Positions 48,179 to 60,355 of a stretch of 64,000 nt of DNA are shown here, piece by piece. Location of the stretch: the NCBI GenBank assembly GCA_963680875.1, contig OY804576.1, positions 74,033,668 through 74,097,667 on the forward strand. Direction: 5' to 3'. Within the stretch, counting starts at the first letter, position 1, and every line of letters begins with the position of its first letter. The stretch is from Bathymodiolus brooksi. Lineage: Eukaryota > Mollusca > Bivalvia > Mytilida > Modiolidae. Both the position numbers and the translations under genes were made by a program. The notes below the pieces were generated by a model. It made no database searches. It saw nothing but the letters and a program-made list of their open reading frames with translations, and was not told the DNA's origin.

Positions 48179-49614
48179 ATGTTTGCAGTTCATTTTCTAT
48201 TGATGACAAGTGGGAAATATATAAGACATAGTTTGTAGATATGGAAATTATAGCTTTAATACACATTGTAGTAATGGCAGAAGGGCAACAAGTCCGGGTA
48301 ATATTGTGTACTGATCCCAGCATGCAAATATATATGTGTTACTGGAAAATTAAAATCATCACGTTATTATTTCTAGAACATAGATGTACGTTCATTAACC
48401 ATAGTCTTAATTTTTTTTCATGTTTTTTTTCTCTATCTTGTGTTAATTAATGTACATTAGAAGAATTATCTTTTCGTTGCGATATAAATATATTATTATT
48501 TTTTTTTTTTTAGCAGTAGGGATTTTCAATCTAACAAATGTTCTGGACAAGAGACATTATGACAGCTTTAATGAAATACACGGACTGACTACAAATGATA
48601 ATTAAGACCATGTATGACATGTCCAGTTCAAATCAACACATCTTTCATCTTTTCCACACGTTAAACATCACTGAACAGACACCAGCTTTTCATCTTATTG
48701 ACAACAAAGCGTTTCTTTTGTCAAGTGTCGTATGCTTGAATCCCATTGTCGTCTGCCAAAAGTTGTTGAAACTACAGACAAAAGTAAATTTGGTTTTGCG
48801 TCAGGTCTTTGGTCATTTGGGCATTGTATTTGAATAATAGATGCGTATCTTTACTTTTTATCTAATTCATTGATCATCATATATTCATTATATATCATAT
48901 GTCCTTTCACTCTCTATATTAAATCGTCTGCTTGTAAGATCGAATTTCAAATAATTAGTAAATTAATCAATTTTCTATAAGTATCAATACGCTTCTTTCA
49001 TAACTTTATGAATCATATGATATTAATCTTGAAAAAATCGAAAACATCAGATATATTATATATATATATAATGACGGATAAACTAAATTAAAAACGACAT
49101 TGTTACTTCTTAGTGTTTATACATACAATTAAATTATATGAATTACATAAAGAACCCATTTCATTGAAAACATATTTTTGTTGTTGTTGTATTATACAAG
49201 TTTTAACCGGTGTTTTTCATTTTCGGCCAAAAAAATCTTAATTTATTTGGGTGGAATATTAATTTTTCATATCTTAATTTAATTGGGCCGAAATATTTAT
49301 TTTATATATCTCAATTTATTTGAGCGGAAATATATACCGGCGTATTTTATATGGGTGGATTGCAACGAAGGAACACATTTCAAAATTCGCTCAAAATGTA
49401 ATATGCTCTTTTTTATTTAGTTTTTTTAAATATATAATAACAGTTTGTTTTCCGAATTTGATTTTTGTTTAGTAATAGGAACACAATAAGAGTGTTATGT
49501 CATAATCTTACAATAATTATTTTGATCTAGGAGTTGAAATAGTTATTTTTTTACCAGTCTTTACAGGTAAGATGAGGTGTTTCTGCACTAATGGGAACAT
49601 AACTGCTTTTCATT
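48179..49614. other. No gene recognised
   Basis: AT-rich sequence. An 80-codon open frame at 48595-48837 has no recognisable domain. A small repeated phrase, 'ttaatttatttgggtgg' and variants, lies at 49238-49330. Confidence 0.45.
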
Positions 49615-49725
49615 GGAGTGAGTGGTTGTTTTTTTTTTTAACACCAATGAGTAATGTCTCAGCAATATCATGGCAAGAAGATGATTATGTCCACTTTGTA
49701 CTAGAAGTATATGCTTTCTTTAAAA
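49615..49725 (-). mobile_element. SINE family B-like, 3' part
   Basis: 'ggagtgagtggttgtttttt', 'aacaccaatgagtaatg', 'ctcagcaatatcatggcaag' and 'ccactttgtactagaa' match the reversed tail and body. Confidence 0.65.
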
Positions 49726-50004
49726 AAAAAAAGAGTTAAATTTCCACAAATATGGAATCAAAACATCTCCATGTCATGGTATTCCGTAAGTGACTGATGA
49801 ATATCACTTGAGCAGGTGCCGATTAATAGAGAGTTTGGTTATTTCTAAAAAAAAAACTTGAGAGAAAAATAAATGCAAAACAAACAATTAAGACATAAAA
49901 TATAAGTCGCTTGTTTATCCAATTAGATTTATATACAATGTATATTTTATTCAAAAGTCATATGTATCTTTGTTTGCTAAGCCGTTTCAATCAAAATATG
50001 AAAG

Positions 50005-50205
50005 GTGTCACATGTGGCACAGGAACTGCTTACCCTTGCAAGCACACGAGTTCACCCCCAGTTTTTAGTGGGATTCATGTTGCTCGATCTTTAGTTTTCT
50101 GTGTAATATTTTGTAGTTCATTGTCCTTTTTCTTTTGGCCATTGTACTGTCCGTCATTCTTCGATTTTCTTCTGATTACCCCTTTGGTATCTGCTCACTT
50201 TCTTA
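50005..50205 (+). mobile_element. RT-element tail (family C), near complete
   Basis: 'cacatgtggcacaggaactg', 'gcacacgagttcacccccag', 'gtgggattcatgttgctcga', 'ttggccattgtactgtccgt' and 'cttctgattacccctttggt' are present in sense order. Confidence 0.85.
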
Positions 50206-51184
50206 TGGTCTATAGAAAAATGCTGCATTTTCATTGGACATCCAACCCGATATACCAGGCTATGTATTTAATACTGGGACCAGAGATATAGATCACGTGA
50301 CCAAATGCTTAAAATGTCTTTCGCCTGCCAGTTGTATCAATGGTTTGCCATGCTATTACGGCTTATTAGTGTCACATCATTGTGCTGGCCGGTAAATGAA
50401 ACGTGGTCTTCCTGGAAAAACTTAGATCATCGCTATGACATAACGGATGTTGGCGCTTTTAACGTATTCTACCATATAAAAACGATACCGGAACGAAATT
50501 CCTTAATGTTAAAAACGGAAAAAAATTGTTGAGTTTTTAAAATCAAAAGCTATATATCACACTATAATAGTTATTCAGTTGCTAGACAGGGTAAATAATA
50601 TATATGTTTTAAAATTGCGCTGAATATTTACACATTGCTATGTTAAATAATTTTTGTATTGTGCATATAAAGTATATATTAATATTCAAACAAACAAAAT
50701 CAGCAATACAGGCTCATATAAACTTCCAATAGTAGTACAATACTATTTTAAGTTAAATAACATTTGAATGATATCAAACTAATGATAAACATTTGGAAAA
50801 CCATTTATGTCACATGACCGACTCCATATACCATTAAAGTCACATGACTGACTTCCTCTTATTGTTTTCTTTACGATTATGAAGCACAAACGGATGACAC
50901 AGATCAAACGGATCAGTCACGGAACTTTCTCACACACTCTTTCTATCTCTTAAGTACTTCCCAATAGATAAGTGTTAAAAATAGTTTCTATCAATAGTTA
51001 GAAACTTCTTACTTTCTAAAAGGATATTTGTCACTTTTCGTACTGAGCAGATACTGGTACGGTAAAGTATTACTATTAACGTGGAGGTCAAAATGTATGA
51101 CCACTTGAAAAAAAAAAAAACGAAAAGACACTTATCAATTATATATATGCAAATATATATATATCTAAAATGTGAAAATAAAAT
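50206..51184. other. No gene recognised
   Basis: A 75-codon open frame at 50305-50532 has no recognisable domain. Nothing else is supported. Confidence 0.45.
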
Positions 51185-51345
51185 GCTATTATAAAATCAA
51201 TAACTTTTAATGAGGTGGATACAAGGATTTATTAACCCAGGAACATTATATTTAGCGAGGCCAGATGGCCGAGGTAAATATATTATTCTTGGGTTAATAA
51301 ATCCTGGTAAGTCATTAATTGTTTTATTATATGACACATTTTATA
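51185..51345. repeat. Long near-palindrome (MITE-like)
   Basis: The arms meet at about 51265 ('ggccagatggcc'). 'aggatttattaacccag' (51224-51240) mirrors 'cttgggttaataaatcct' (51288-51305), and weaker symmetry extends outward. A separate perfect 22-base palindrome around 'attgaccggtcaat' lies at 51420-51441. Confidence 0.75.
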
Positions 51346-51534
51346 TGTTGCATTTACCCTTAAAATAAGCTTTTATCACGACGTTTTCTTTGGTTTCGTA
51401 TGGTGCAAGACGTTGGAATGTATATTGACCGGTCAATATACTAAAATATTGACCGGCTGCGCTAACAAAGACAAATAGGGTAAATAAAAACGTAAAGTAT
51501 AATATAAAATGATATTACTGTATATGCGGTGATC

Positions 51535-51870
51535 GTAAGAAAAATCTGAAGATACCAAAGGGGTATTCAGAAACCTTAAGTCGAAGATGGTCAGACAATA
51601 CAATTATCAAAGGAGAAATAACAACATCTAAAAATCTGAAGATACCAAAGGGGTATTCAGAAACCTTAAGTCGAAGATGGTCAGACAATACAATTATCAA
51701 AGGAGAAATAACAACATCTAAAAATCAGAAGGAAACAGACGATAAAATAGCAAAATAATAAACACGAAAGACAAACAAAACACTACACAGAAACTAAAGA
51801 TTGAGCAGCACGCACCCAGCTAAAACCGGTGGTGAACTTGGGTACTCCGGAAGAGTTAGCAGTTTCTGTT
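51535..51870 (-). mobile_element. RT-element tail (family C) with a perfect 90-bp end duplication
   Basis: The terminal 90 bases occur twice without a difference (51541-51630 and 51631-51720), each with 'ctgaagataccaaaggggta'. The inner tail follows ('aactaaagattgagcagcac', 'taaaaccggtggtgaacttg'). The RT remnant at 51960-52490 is next in line, in the same orientation. Confidence 0.88.
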
Positions 51871-51959
51871 CCAAAAGTGGGACCCGACTTATTTCTCTTG
51901 CTAAAAATCCGATAATGTCATGAAAAAGGAAAGAAAATGTAACTATGACGACAAACGGA

Positions 51960-52490
51960 ACATATATATAGTCATATGTGAAGGACATTCTGTAACGGTT
52001 AACCAAGTAATGATGGCGACCGCAACACTGTTGAAGTGATGACTTAAACCCTTGGTGCTGCATCATCCTTTTTAGCAGTAACCTTCTTTGAAAGAAATCC
52101 TGTAATATCGCATCAGCTGAGAGATATACATTCCGTATGCAGATGCTGCAGTAATGTTGCTAGTTCACAATGTGAAATCTTCTACTGTCCATTGCTAGGT
52201 GTAAGTCAAGGCATGAAACATACCTAGTTGTATCTGTAGTATCTTTTGTTTCAAGTTCAATGAAATAGATGCGATCAATATAGTCACCAACCTTCATAAT
52301 TTTCAATGAAAGGACATGATCTATATAACGGAACATGAAATTAAAGTATGGGACTTACTTGATTCTTTTGATTTTTCTTGAGAAGCCACTGTATACTGTC
52401 TGTTGACAAATATGTCCACCAAACATAACAAAGATGTTATCAATCAAATCTGAAGTATTTTAGCGATGTCAGTTTCAGAGAATGTGGGGG
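51960..52490 (-). pseudogene. RT-bearing retroelement remnant, copy 3
   Basis: From high to low coordinates the - strand shows FSETDIAKILQI, a one-base shift, then LIDNIFVMFGG. The palm segment that carries the IPMGTN motif in copy 2 is then missing. FRYIDHV follows (about 52325), and the C-terminal block KSSLQQCCGRHHYLVNRY comes near 52000. The second catalytic aspartate is histidine, the palm has a deletion, and frames change, so the copy is dead. It shares orientation and spacing with its family C tail at 51535-51870, which identifies that tail as the element's 3' end. Confidence 0.8.
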
Positions 52491-52689
52491 TTTGTTTTTT
52501 TTAAATTTAAATAGTAATGGTTTTTACCAAATAAGATTTCCCCTTCATAAAACAAGATATCTGCATCTATTTGGTCATTTTTTTTTATACTGCACATATT
52601 TTTTAATCTGTCTTTTGGTTTAAAGTATGGAATAGTGTGTAAATGATGGATAATCCAAGTGTTTAATGCTATAGCCTGAATTTTATATT

Positions 52690-53345
52690 ATATAACTTAA
52701 TTCACCAACATCAAGGGATAAAACAAATTGTTTATCGACACGAGGAAGACAAAAGTAATAGATAAAAACGGTAGTAATAACCCGTATGGAAAAGACAAAA
52801 TTAATATTAGAAACAATAAAAATAATTCACACGGACAAGACAAAATCAAGGGATAAAACGGTATGCTTATTCATGTGGTGGACAAGACAATATCAATGAT
52901 AAAACAATATGTTTATTCATGTGGTGGACAAGACAATATCAATGATAAAACAATATGTTTATTCATGTGGTGGACAAGACAATATCAATGATAAAACAAT
53001 ATGTTTATTCATGTGGTGGATAAGACAAAATCAATGAAAAAACAATATGTTTATTCATGTGGTGGACAAGACAATATCAATGATAAAACAATATGTTTAT
53101 TCATGTGGTGGACAAGACAATATCAATGATAAAACAATATGTTTATTCATGTGGTGGACAAGACAATATCAATGATAAAACAATATGTTTATTCATGTGG
53201 TGGACAAGATAATATCAATGATAAAACAATATGTTTATTCATGTGGTGGATAAGACAATATCAATGATAAAACAATATGTTTATTCATGTGGTGGATAAG
53301 ACAAAATCAATGAAAAAACCTAATGTTTATACATGTGGACAAGAC
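52690..53345. repeat. 46-bp minisatellite, about 10 good units plus degenerate leader
   Basis: The unit holds 'tcatgtggtggacaagacaa' and 'tatcaatgataaaacaatat'. From 52871 the 46-base spacing is exact over several units. Before that (52690-52870) the units are longer and diverged ('gacaagacaaaatcaaggga', 'taaaacgg'). That leader shares its core with the 66-bp satellite that follows. Confidence 0.92.
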
Positions 53346-53357
53346 AAAATCAATGAT

Positions 53358-53595
53358 CGTGGACATCGTGGTAGTGATCGTATGGTAGTTTACAATTACC
53401 TATACAATAAGTGCCTATCATCACTGGTGTTGTGAGTTCGAAGGGCGAGGTCTACAACATTATGTGATAAAGTTTGTCAGTGACCTGCGACAGGTCGGTG
53501 GTTTTCTCCGGGTCCTTCCGGTCTCCTCCACCAATAAAACCGACCGCCACGATATAGCTGAAATATTGTTGACAGTGGCGTTAACCACCATAAAA
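53358..53595 (+). mobile_element. SINE family A, near full length, 12-bp target duplication
   Basis: It sits inside the minisatellite. The direct repeat aaaatcaatgat, itself a piece of the array unit, flanks it at 53346-53357 and 53596-53607. The element runs from 'cgtggacatcgtggtagtga' through 'gttgtgagttcgaagg', 'cctccaccaataaaacc' and 'gatatagctgaaatattg' to 'ccaccat' and an A run. A short deletion follows the B-box-like part. It is the cleanest insertion in the window. Confidence 0.95.
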
Positions 53596-53711
53596 AAAAT
53601 CAATGATAAAAACAATATGTTTATTCATATGGACAAGACAAAATAAAAAACAAAAAAGGCGATCCAAATGAACAAGAGCAAATTTAGGAATAACAACAGT
53701 AGATAACCTAC

Positions 53712-56700
53712 ATGAACAAGAAAAAATCAAAGGATAAAACTCACCAAGCAATACAGAAACAAGCAACAAGATTACATGACAATAAGACAAAATCAAAGGA
53801 TAAAACTCACCAAGCAATACAGAAACAAGCAACAAGATTACATGACAATAAGACAAAATCAAAGGATAAAACTCACCAAGCAATACAGAAACAAGCAACA
53901 AGATTATATGACAATAAGACAAAATCAAAGGATAAAACTCACCAAGCAATACAGAAACAAGCAACAAGATTACATGACAATAAGACAAAATCAAAGGATA
54001 AAACTCACCAAGCAATACAGAAACAAGCAACAAGATTACATGACAATAAGACAAAATCAAAGGATAAAACTCACCAAGCAATACAGAAACAAGCAACAAG
54101 ATTACATGACAATAAGACAAAATCAAAGGATAAAACTCACCAAGCAATACAGAAACAAGCAACAAGATTACATGACAATAAGACAAAATCAAAGGATAAA
54201 ACTCACCAAGCAGTACAGAAACAAGCAACAAGATTACATGACAATAAGACAAAATCAAAGGATAAAACTCACCAAGCAATACAGAAACAAGCAACAAGAT
54301 TACATGACAATAAGACAAAATCAAAGGATAAAACTCACCAAGCAATACAGAAACAAGCAACAAGATTACATGACAATAAGACAAAATCAAAGGATAAAAC
54401 TCACCAAGCAATACAGAAACAAGCAACAAGATTACATGACAATAAGACAAAATCAAAGGATAAAACTCACCAAGCAATACAGAAACAAGCAACAAGATTA
54501 TATGACAATAAGACAAAATCAAAGGATAAAACTCACCAAGCAGTACAGAAACAAGGAACAAGATTACATGACAATAAGACAAAATCAAAGGATAAAACTC
54601 ACCAAGCAATACAGAAACAAGCAACAAGATTACATGACAATAAGACAAAATCAAAGGATAAAACTCACCAAGCAATACAGAAACAAGCAACAAGATTATA
54701 TGACAATAAGACAAAATCAAAGGATAAAACTCACCAAGCAATACAGAAACAAGCAACAAGATTACATGACAATAAGACAAAATCAAAGGATAAAACTCAC
54801 CAAGCAATACAGAAACAAGCAACAAGATTATATGACAATAAGACAAAATCAAAGGATAAAACTCACCAAGCAGTACAGAAACAAGCAACAAGATTACATG
54901 ACAATAAGACAAAATCAAAGGATAAAACTCACCAAGCAATACAGAAACAAGCAACAAGATTACATGACAATAAGACAAAATCAAAGGATAAAACTCACCA
55001 AGCAATACAGAAACAAGCAACAAGATTATATGACAATAAGACAAAATCAAAGGATAAAACTCACCAAGCAATACAGAAACAAGCAACAAGATTACATGAC
55101 AATAAGACAAAATCAAAGGATAAAACTCACCAAGCAATACAGAAACAAGCAACAAGATTACATGACAATAAGACAAAATCAAAGGATAAAACTCACCAAG
55201 CAATACAGAAACAAGCAACAAGATTATATGACAATAAGACAAAATCAAAGGATAAAACTCACCAAGCAATACAGAAACAAGCAACAAGATTACATGACAA
55301 TAAGACAAAATCAAAGGATAAAACTCACCAAGCAATACAGAAACAAGCAACAAGATTATATGACAATAAGACAAAATCAAAGGATAAAACTCACCAAGCA
55401 ATACAGAAACAAGCAACAAGATTACATGACAATAAGACAAAATCAAAGGATAAAACTCACCAAGCAATACAGAAACAAGCAACAAGATTACATGACAATA
55501 AGACAAAATCAAAGGATAAAACTCACCAAGCAATACAGAAACAAGCAACAAGATTATATGACAATAAGACAAAATCAAAGGATAAAACTCACCAAGCAGT
55601 ACAGAAACAAGCAACAAGATTACATGACAATAAGACAAAATCAAAGGATAAAACTCACCAAGCAATACAGAAACAAGCAACAAGATTACATGACAATAAG
55701 ACAAAATCAAAGGATAAAACTCACCAAGCAATACAGAAACAAGCAACAAGATTATATGACAATAAGACAAAATCAAAGGATAAAACTCACCAAGCAATAC
55801 AGAAACAAGCAACAAGATTACATGACAATAAGACAAAATCAAAGGATAAAACTCACCAAGCAATACAGAAACAAGCAACATGATTACATGACAATAAGAC
55901 AAAATCAAAGGATAAAACTCACCAAGCAATACAGAAACAAGCAACAAGATTATATGACAATAAGACAAAATCAAAGGATAAAACTCACCAAGCAATACAG
56001 AAACAAGCAACAAGATTACATGACAATAAGACAAAATCAAAGGATAAAACTCACCAAGCAATACAGAAACAAGCAACAAGATTACATGACAATAAGACAA
56101 AATCAAAGGATAAAACTCACCAAGCAATACAGAAACAAGCAACAAGATTACATGACAATAAGACAAAATCAAAGGATAAAACTCACCAAGCAATACAGAA
56201 ACAAGCAACAAGATTACATGACAATAAGACAAAATCAAAGGATAAAACTCACCAAGCAATACAGAAACAAGCAACAAGATTACATGACAATAAGACAAAA
56301 TCAAAGGATAAAACTCACCAAGCAATACAGAAACAAGCAACAAGATTACATGACAATAAGACAAAATCAAAGGATAAAACTCACCAAGCAATACAGAAAC
56401 AAGCAACAAGATTACATGACAATAAGACAAAATCAAAGGATAAAACTCACCAAGCAATACAGAAACAAGCAACAAGATTATATGACAATAAGACAAAATC
56501 AAAGGATAAAACTCACCAAGCAATACAGAAACAAGCAACAAGATTACATGACAATAAGACAAAATCAAAGGATAAAACTCACCAAGCAATACAGAAACAA
56601 GCAACAAGATTACATGACAATAAGACAAAATCGAAGGATAAAACTCACCAAGCAATACAGAAACAAGCAACAAGATTACATGACAATAAGACAAAATCAA

Positions 56701-57411
56701 AGGATAAAACTCACCAAGCAATACAGAAACAAGCAACAAGATTACATGACAATAAGACAAAATCGAAGGATAAAACTCACCAAGCAATACAGAAACAAGC
56801 AACAAGATTACATGACAATAAGACAAAATCAAAGGATAAAACTCACCAAGCAATACAGAAACAAGCAACAAGATTATATGACAATAAGACAAAATCAAAG
56901 GATAAAACTCACCAAGCAATACAGAAACAAGCAACAAGATTACATGACAATAAGACAAAATCAAAGGATAAAACTCACCAAGCAGTACAGAAACAAGCAA
57001 CAAGATTACATGACAATAAGACAAAATCGAAGGATAAAACTCACCAAGCAATACAGAAACAAGCAACAAGATTACATGACAATAAGACAAAATCAAAGGA
57101 TAAAACTCACCAAGCAATACAGAAACAAGCAACAAGATTATATGACAATAAGACAAAATCAAAGGATAAAACTCACCAAGCAATACAGAAACAAGCAACA
57201 AGATTACATGACAATAAGACAAAATCAAAGGATAAAACTCACCAAGCAGTACAGAAACAAGCAACAAGATTACATGACAATAAGACAAAATCAAAGGATA
57301 AAACTCACCAAGCAATACAGAAACAAGCAACAAGATTACATGACAATAAGACAAAATCAAAGGATAAAACTCACCAAGCAATACAGAAACAAGCAACAAG
57401 ATTACATGACA
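53712..57411. repeat. 66-bp satellite, 56 units, highly homogeneous
   Basis: The unit contains 'aagacaaaatcaaaggataa', 'aactcaccaagcaatacaga' and 'aacaagcaacaagattacat'. Because 66 is a multiple of three and the unit has few stops, two + frames and one - frame stay open for thousands of bases (22-residue repeats). Recurrent variants are ttac/ttat (13 units), caatac/cagtac (6) and tcaaag/tcgaag (3), with single changes near 54555 and 55880. Variant spacing shows 330-bp and 726-bp higher-order repetition. There is no start context, splice site or composition supporting a gene. Confidence 0.96.
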
Positions 57412-59368
57412 AAAACATTCAAAATGAAGCTAGTATATTTCACCATAGTTTTCTGACAATACAAACTACAAATGTGAGCTTCAAAATGAAAATCATGAAT
57501 GGACAAAAGAAGATTTCGAAGCATCCAGTCAAATGGCAATGTTTATACTCCTATTCCATAATCGTCCGAGCAGATCACAGTCACAATCTGAAACAGTGGT
57601 CTTAATTCAAACCTTATGTTATTAACCTTTTGAGTTCTGATTAACCGATGTTCGAGGACGAATACAAAACTCGTACACGAAAGTTTGTGACTAATGGGTC
57701 TCGAATCATTGTGAGAATACAAGTCGTCCGAAATGGCAGTTCTTTTTTTTTATTCACATTTTGTATTCTTTATATTTGCATTGTATTCATTAATTGTTAT
57801 TATAACTTATCTTCAGAATGTAGTTTTGAAAGAAACTGTCAGTCCGTCCTCCATTTCTAATATTCATTCTGGTTGTTCTAATTTTAAGCCGAATACAAAA
57901 ACAAAATGTTTAATTTATCACTTTCTATCCATATTCGATTTAAAGATGTCACTGTTTGTCTGTTATTTATCAGTTTTTTGTTTCTCTATGGATACTTGAT
58001 CCTCATTGTTATTTCCAATATTTACTTTTATAAAACTATAGTTTAACGATAAAATCATATCTGTGCACTGAAGATGTCAAATTGTAACAGGAAAATAACT
58101 TGATTTATAATAATGTGATTTCGATGTTCTTTTTAACCTCTGAATATTATACTTTGAAATTTAAAACTTGCGAGATGGGGTTTGAATATTAGCAAGATGA
58201 TCCCTTTCTTCATATCATATTCAAGTCCAATTGCAAAATTTGTCAAGCGTTTATATAACAATAAAACATTCGATTGATTCCACCTTGATCGGTGTTATTT
58301 GAAACGCTTTATCAAATTTTCTACTAATTTCTAATAACTGGTTCCTTTTACACCCACAATTCTCATCTTCTACCATCAATAAAACGTCCACAATTGTTTA
58401 AACTTCGAAAGATAATGCATCAATTGTCTGTGCCATTCGTGTTTCCAATTGTTAAGCAAGTTTACCCCATCAAAGCTATTCACAAAAAAATACCTTTGTA
58501 TAATGTGCATTAAATTTTTACCAGGAACATATGAAAGCTTTTGTCGATTATTTAAGTGAATAAAAGAAATCCATTTTATTGTGTTTCTATTATCCCATGG
58601 ATGTAAGGATTTGAATATCTTTCACAGAAAAAGTAGTTAATGGAACAACTGTTTTAGAATACATAATGTAAGCTTGAAATTTTGTTCATAACAATTGTTA
58701 TGGTAAATTAAGTTTAAAAGTATAACGTGCTCGCATTGTTTTCCTACATAAATACTTTTCATTCACAAAAGGCTAACGCGGAAAGATTGGCCGTAAAAAA
58801 ATGAGTAGAATACGGGAGTTCGGAGTTAGAAAGTCTTTTGTGAAGGAGGTAAAATAGTACTATTATATTTCCCGCCGTTGGACGTTTATTTAAAATGGCG
58901 GGTTTTACTCTGTATTATGTTCCTTTGAATTGAACATTGATGCCGGAAAATATTTAAAATATAAAATTAATACCCACAGCTATTTATGTATTCTTTCTAA
59001 TATGACAAATAATAATTGGTTTGTCTGTATATTATGCTACTGTAAATCTAACATTGATACAGGGAAAATACCTTCGTTAAAAAAAGAAGTATGTTTCTTT
59101 TAATGTGACAACTAAAATCATAAAATGTCAATTATTTTCATTAAATATAGTCTGCTCAAATTTTTTTCATAAAGCAGGTAATTTGACACCCGAAATGTTC
59201 AGTGTCATCTACGGTAACTAAATTTGAACATTGTCATTACATCCGATGCGGCGATACTGCACAATATAGCAAAGTTTCTTTATCTGCAGTTTCAGCTTCT
59301 GATGAATAATCCTAACCTAGCCAGGCAATGATCAGTAATAACATAGAATATGAAATAAACACGCAACC
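57412..59368. other. No gene recognised
   Basis: Short open frames near 57648-57999 have no recognisable domain. Nothing else is supported. Confidence 0.45.
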
Positions 59369-59373
59369 ACTAC

Positions 59374-60087
59374 CAGAGGCGGATTTAGAGGGGGCGTGCG
59401 GGGCGTGCGCCCCCCTAAAATTCGCAAAGCATATGTTATACAACGTTAATCAAATAGTTCAGCAAACAACTTTTTCATGAATGGTTAATTCGTGACCTGT
59501 AGTAAAATATTCCTATACATGATATATTGACAATTTCCGCTTTTATTTGTCTATAAACAAGAACTGTCGAATCATACGTTTTCAATGAATGAATCAAACG
59601 ACGAAAAGAAAAGCTCCATCCGGACGGGCAGTATTAATTAGAACCACCCGAAAGGAAAAGCACCGAAAGTACAGACCAATTAGTGAAATGAAAAATGCGT
59701 TAAAACTAAACCAATAGTTCTTTGAAGGGTTAAACTATCGTGATCGATCAGTCATGAGTTGAGCAATTCGCGTCACGGTTGTTCAAAAAAGTTTTACTTT
59801 AGGTTCTTATATTCTGACAAAAACATACTGTTAACAATTATCCGACAAAATTAAGACTCGAAGTCAAGTTTATTAGGTCTGATAAAAATGGTGTGGTTAG
59901 TTCAAAATTGTCGTTCAATTAAATGTCTGCAATTCCTCAAATCCCCAGAGCTTAGGGGGGGGGGGGGTTTCGCCCCCCTGGGCCCCCTACCAGGGTTCTG
60001 CCTACGACCCGCTGGGGGATATTAAGCGGTTCCCAGACCCCTCGCCTACTCACGCCCCCCTAATCACAAATCCTGGATCCGCCCCTG
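59374..60087. mobile_element. Non-autonomous TIR element, 714 bp, 5-bp target duplication
   Basis: The left end is 'cagaggcggatttagagggg' and the right end is 'aatcctggatccgcccctg', which is inverted to 'caggggcggatccaggatt'. The direct repeat ACTAC flanks it at 59369-59373 and 60088-60092. The same termini and a 5-base duplication mark the larger element at 19699-20946, so they probably use the same type of transposase. The interior has G-rich and C-rich stretches near both ends and no coding sign. Confidence 0.85.
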
Positions 60088-60133
60088 ACTACCCAGTAAG
60101 ATATAAAAGGGAAAGTTTTTTCTCTGCTGATAA

Positions 60134-60212
60134 TGACAGCTTGATTGATTGATTGATTGATTGGTGTTTAACGTCCAGCGAAATTTTTCAGCTATATTCA
60201 GGACGAGATAAT
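60134..60212 (-). mobile_element. SINE B-like 3' end, (TGAT)n type
   Basis: 'gattgattgattgattggtg' then 'tttaacgtccagcgaa' and 'tttttcagctatattcagga' match the reversed SINE tail. Confidence 0.6.
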
Positions 60213-60355
60213 GACAGCTATTTGTAACAAAGGGCGGCAGCCTTCTTAAAAAAGTGTCCGAAAATGAAACCCGGATGTACCTTATGTACTCTTAACAGCA
60301 AAGAGCTAGACACGGGACATAACTCTTCCCATAACTCCGAACTGTCGTATACAAT

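Noticed and set aside
53581..57456. Three very long open frames (723, 1226 and 1272 codons) as repeat-protein genes
   Set aside because: They all lie in the 66-bp satellite, whose unit length is a multiple of three and lacks stops in those frames. Openness in three frames on two strands is a by-product. There is no start context, splice site or unique flanking coding sequence.
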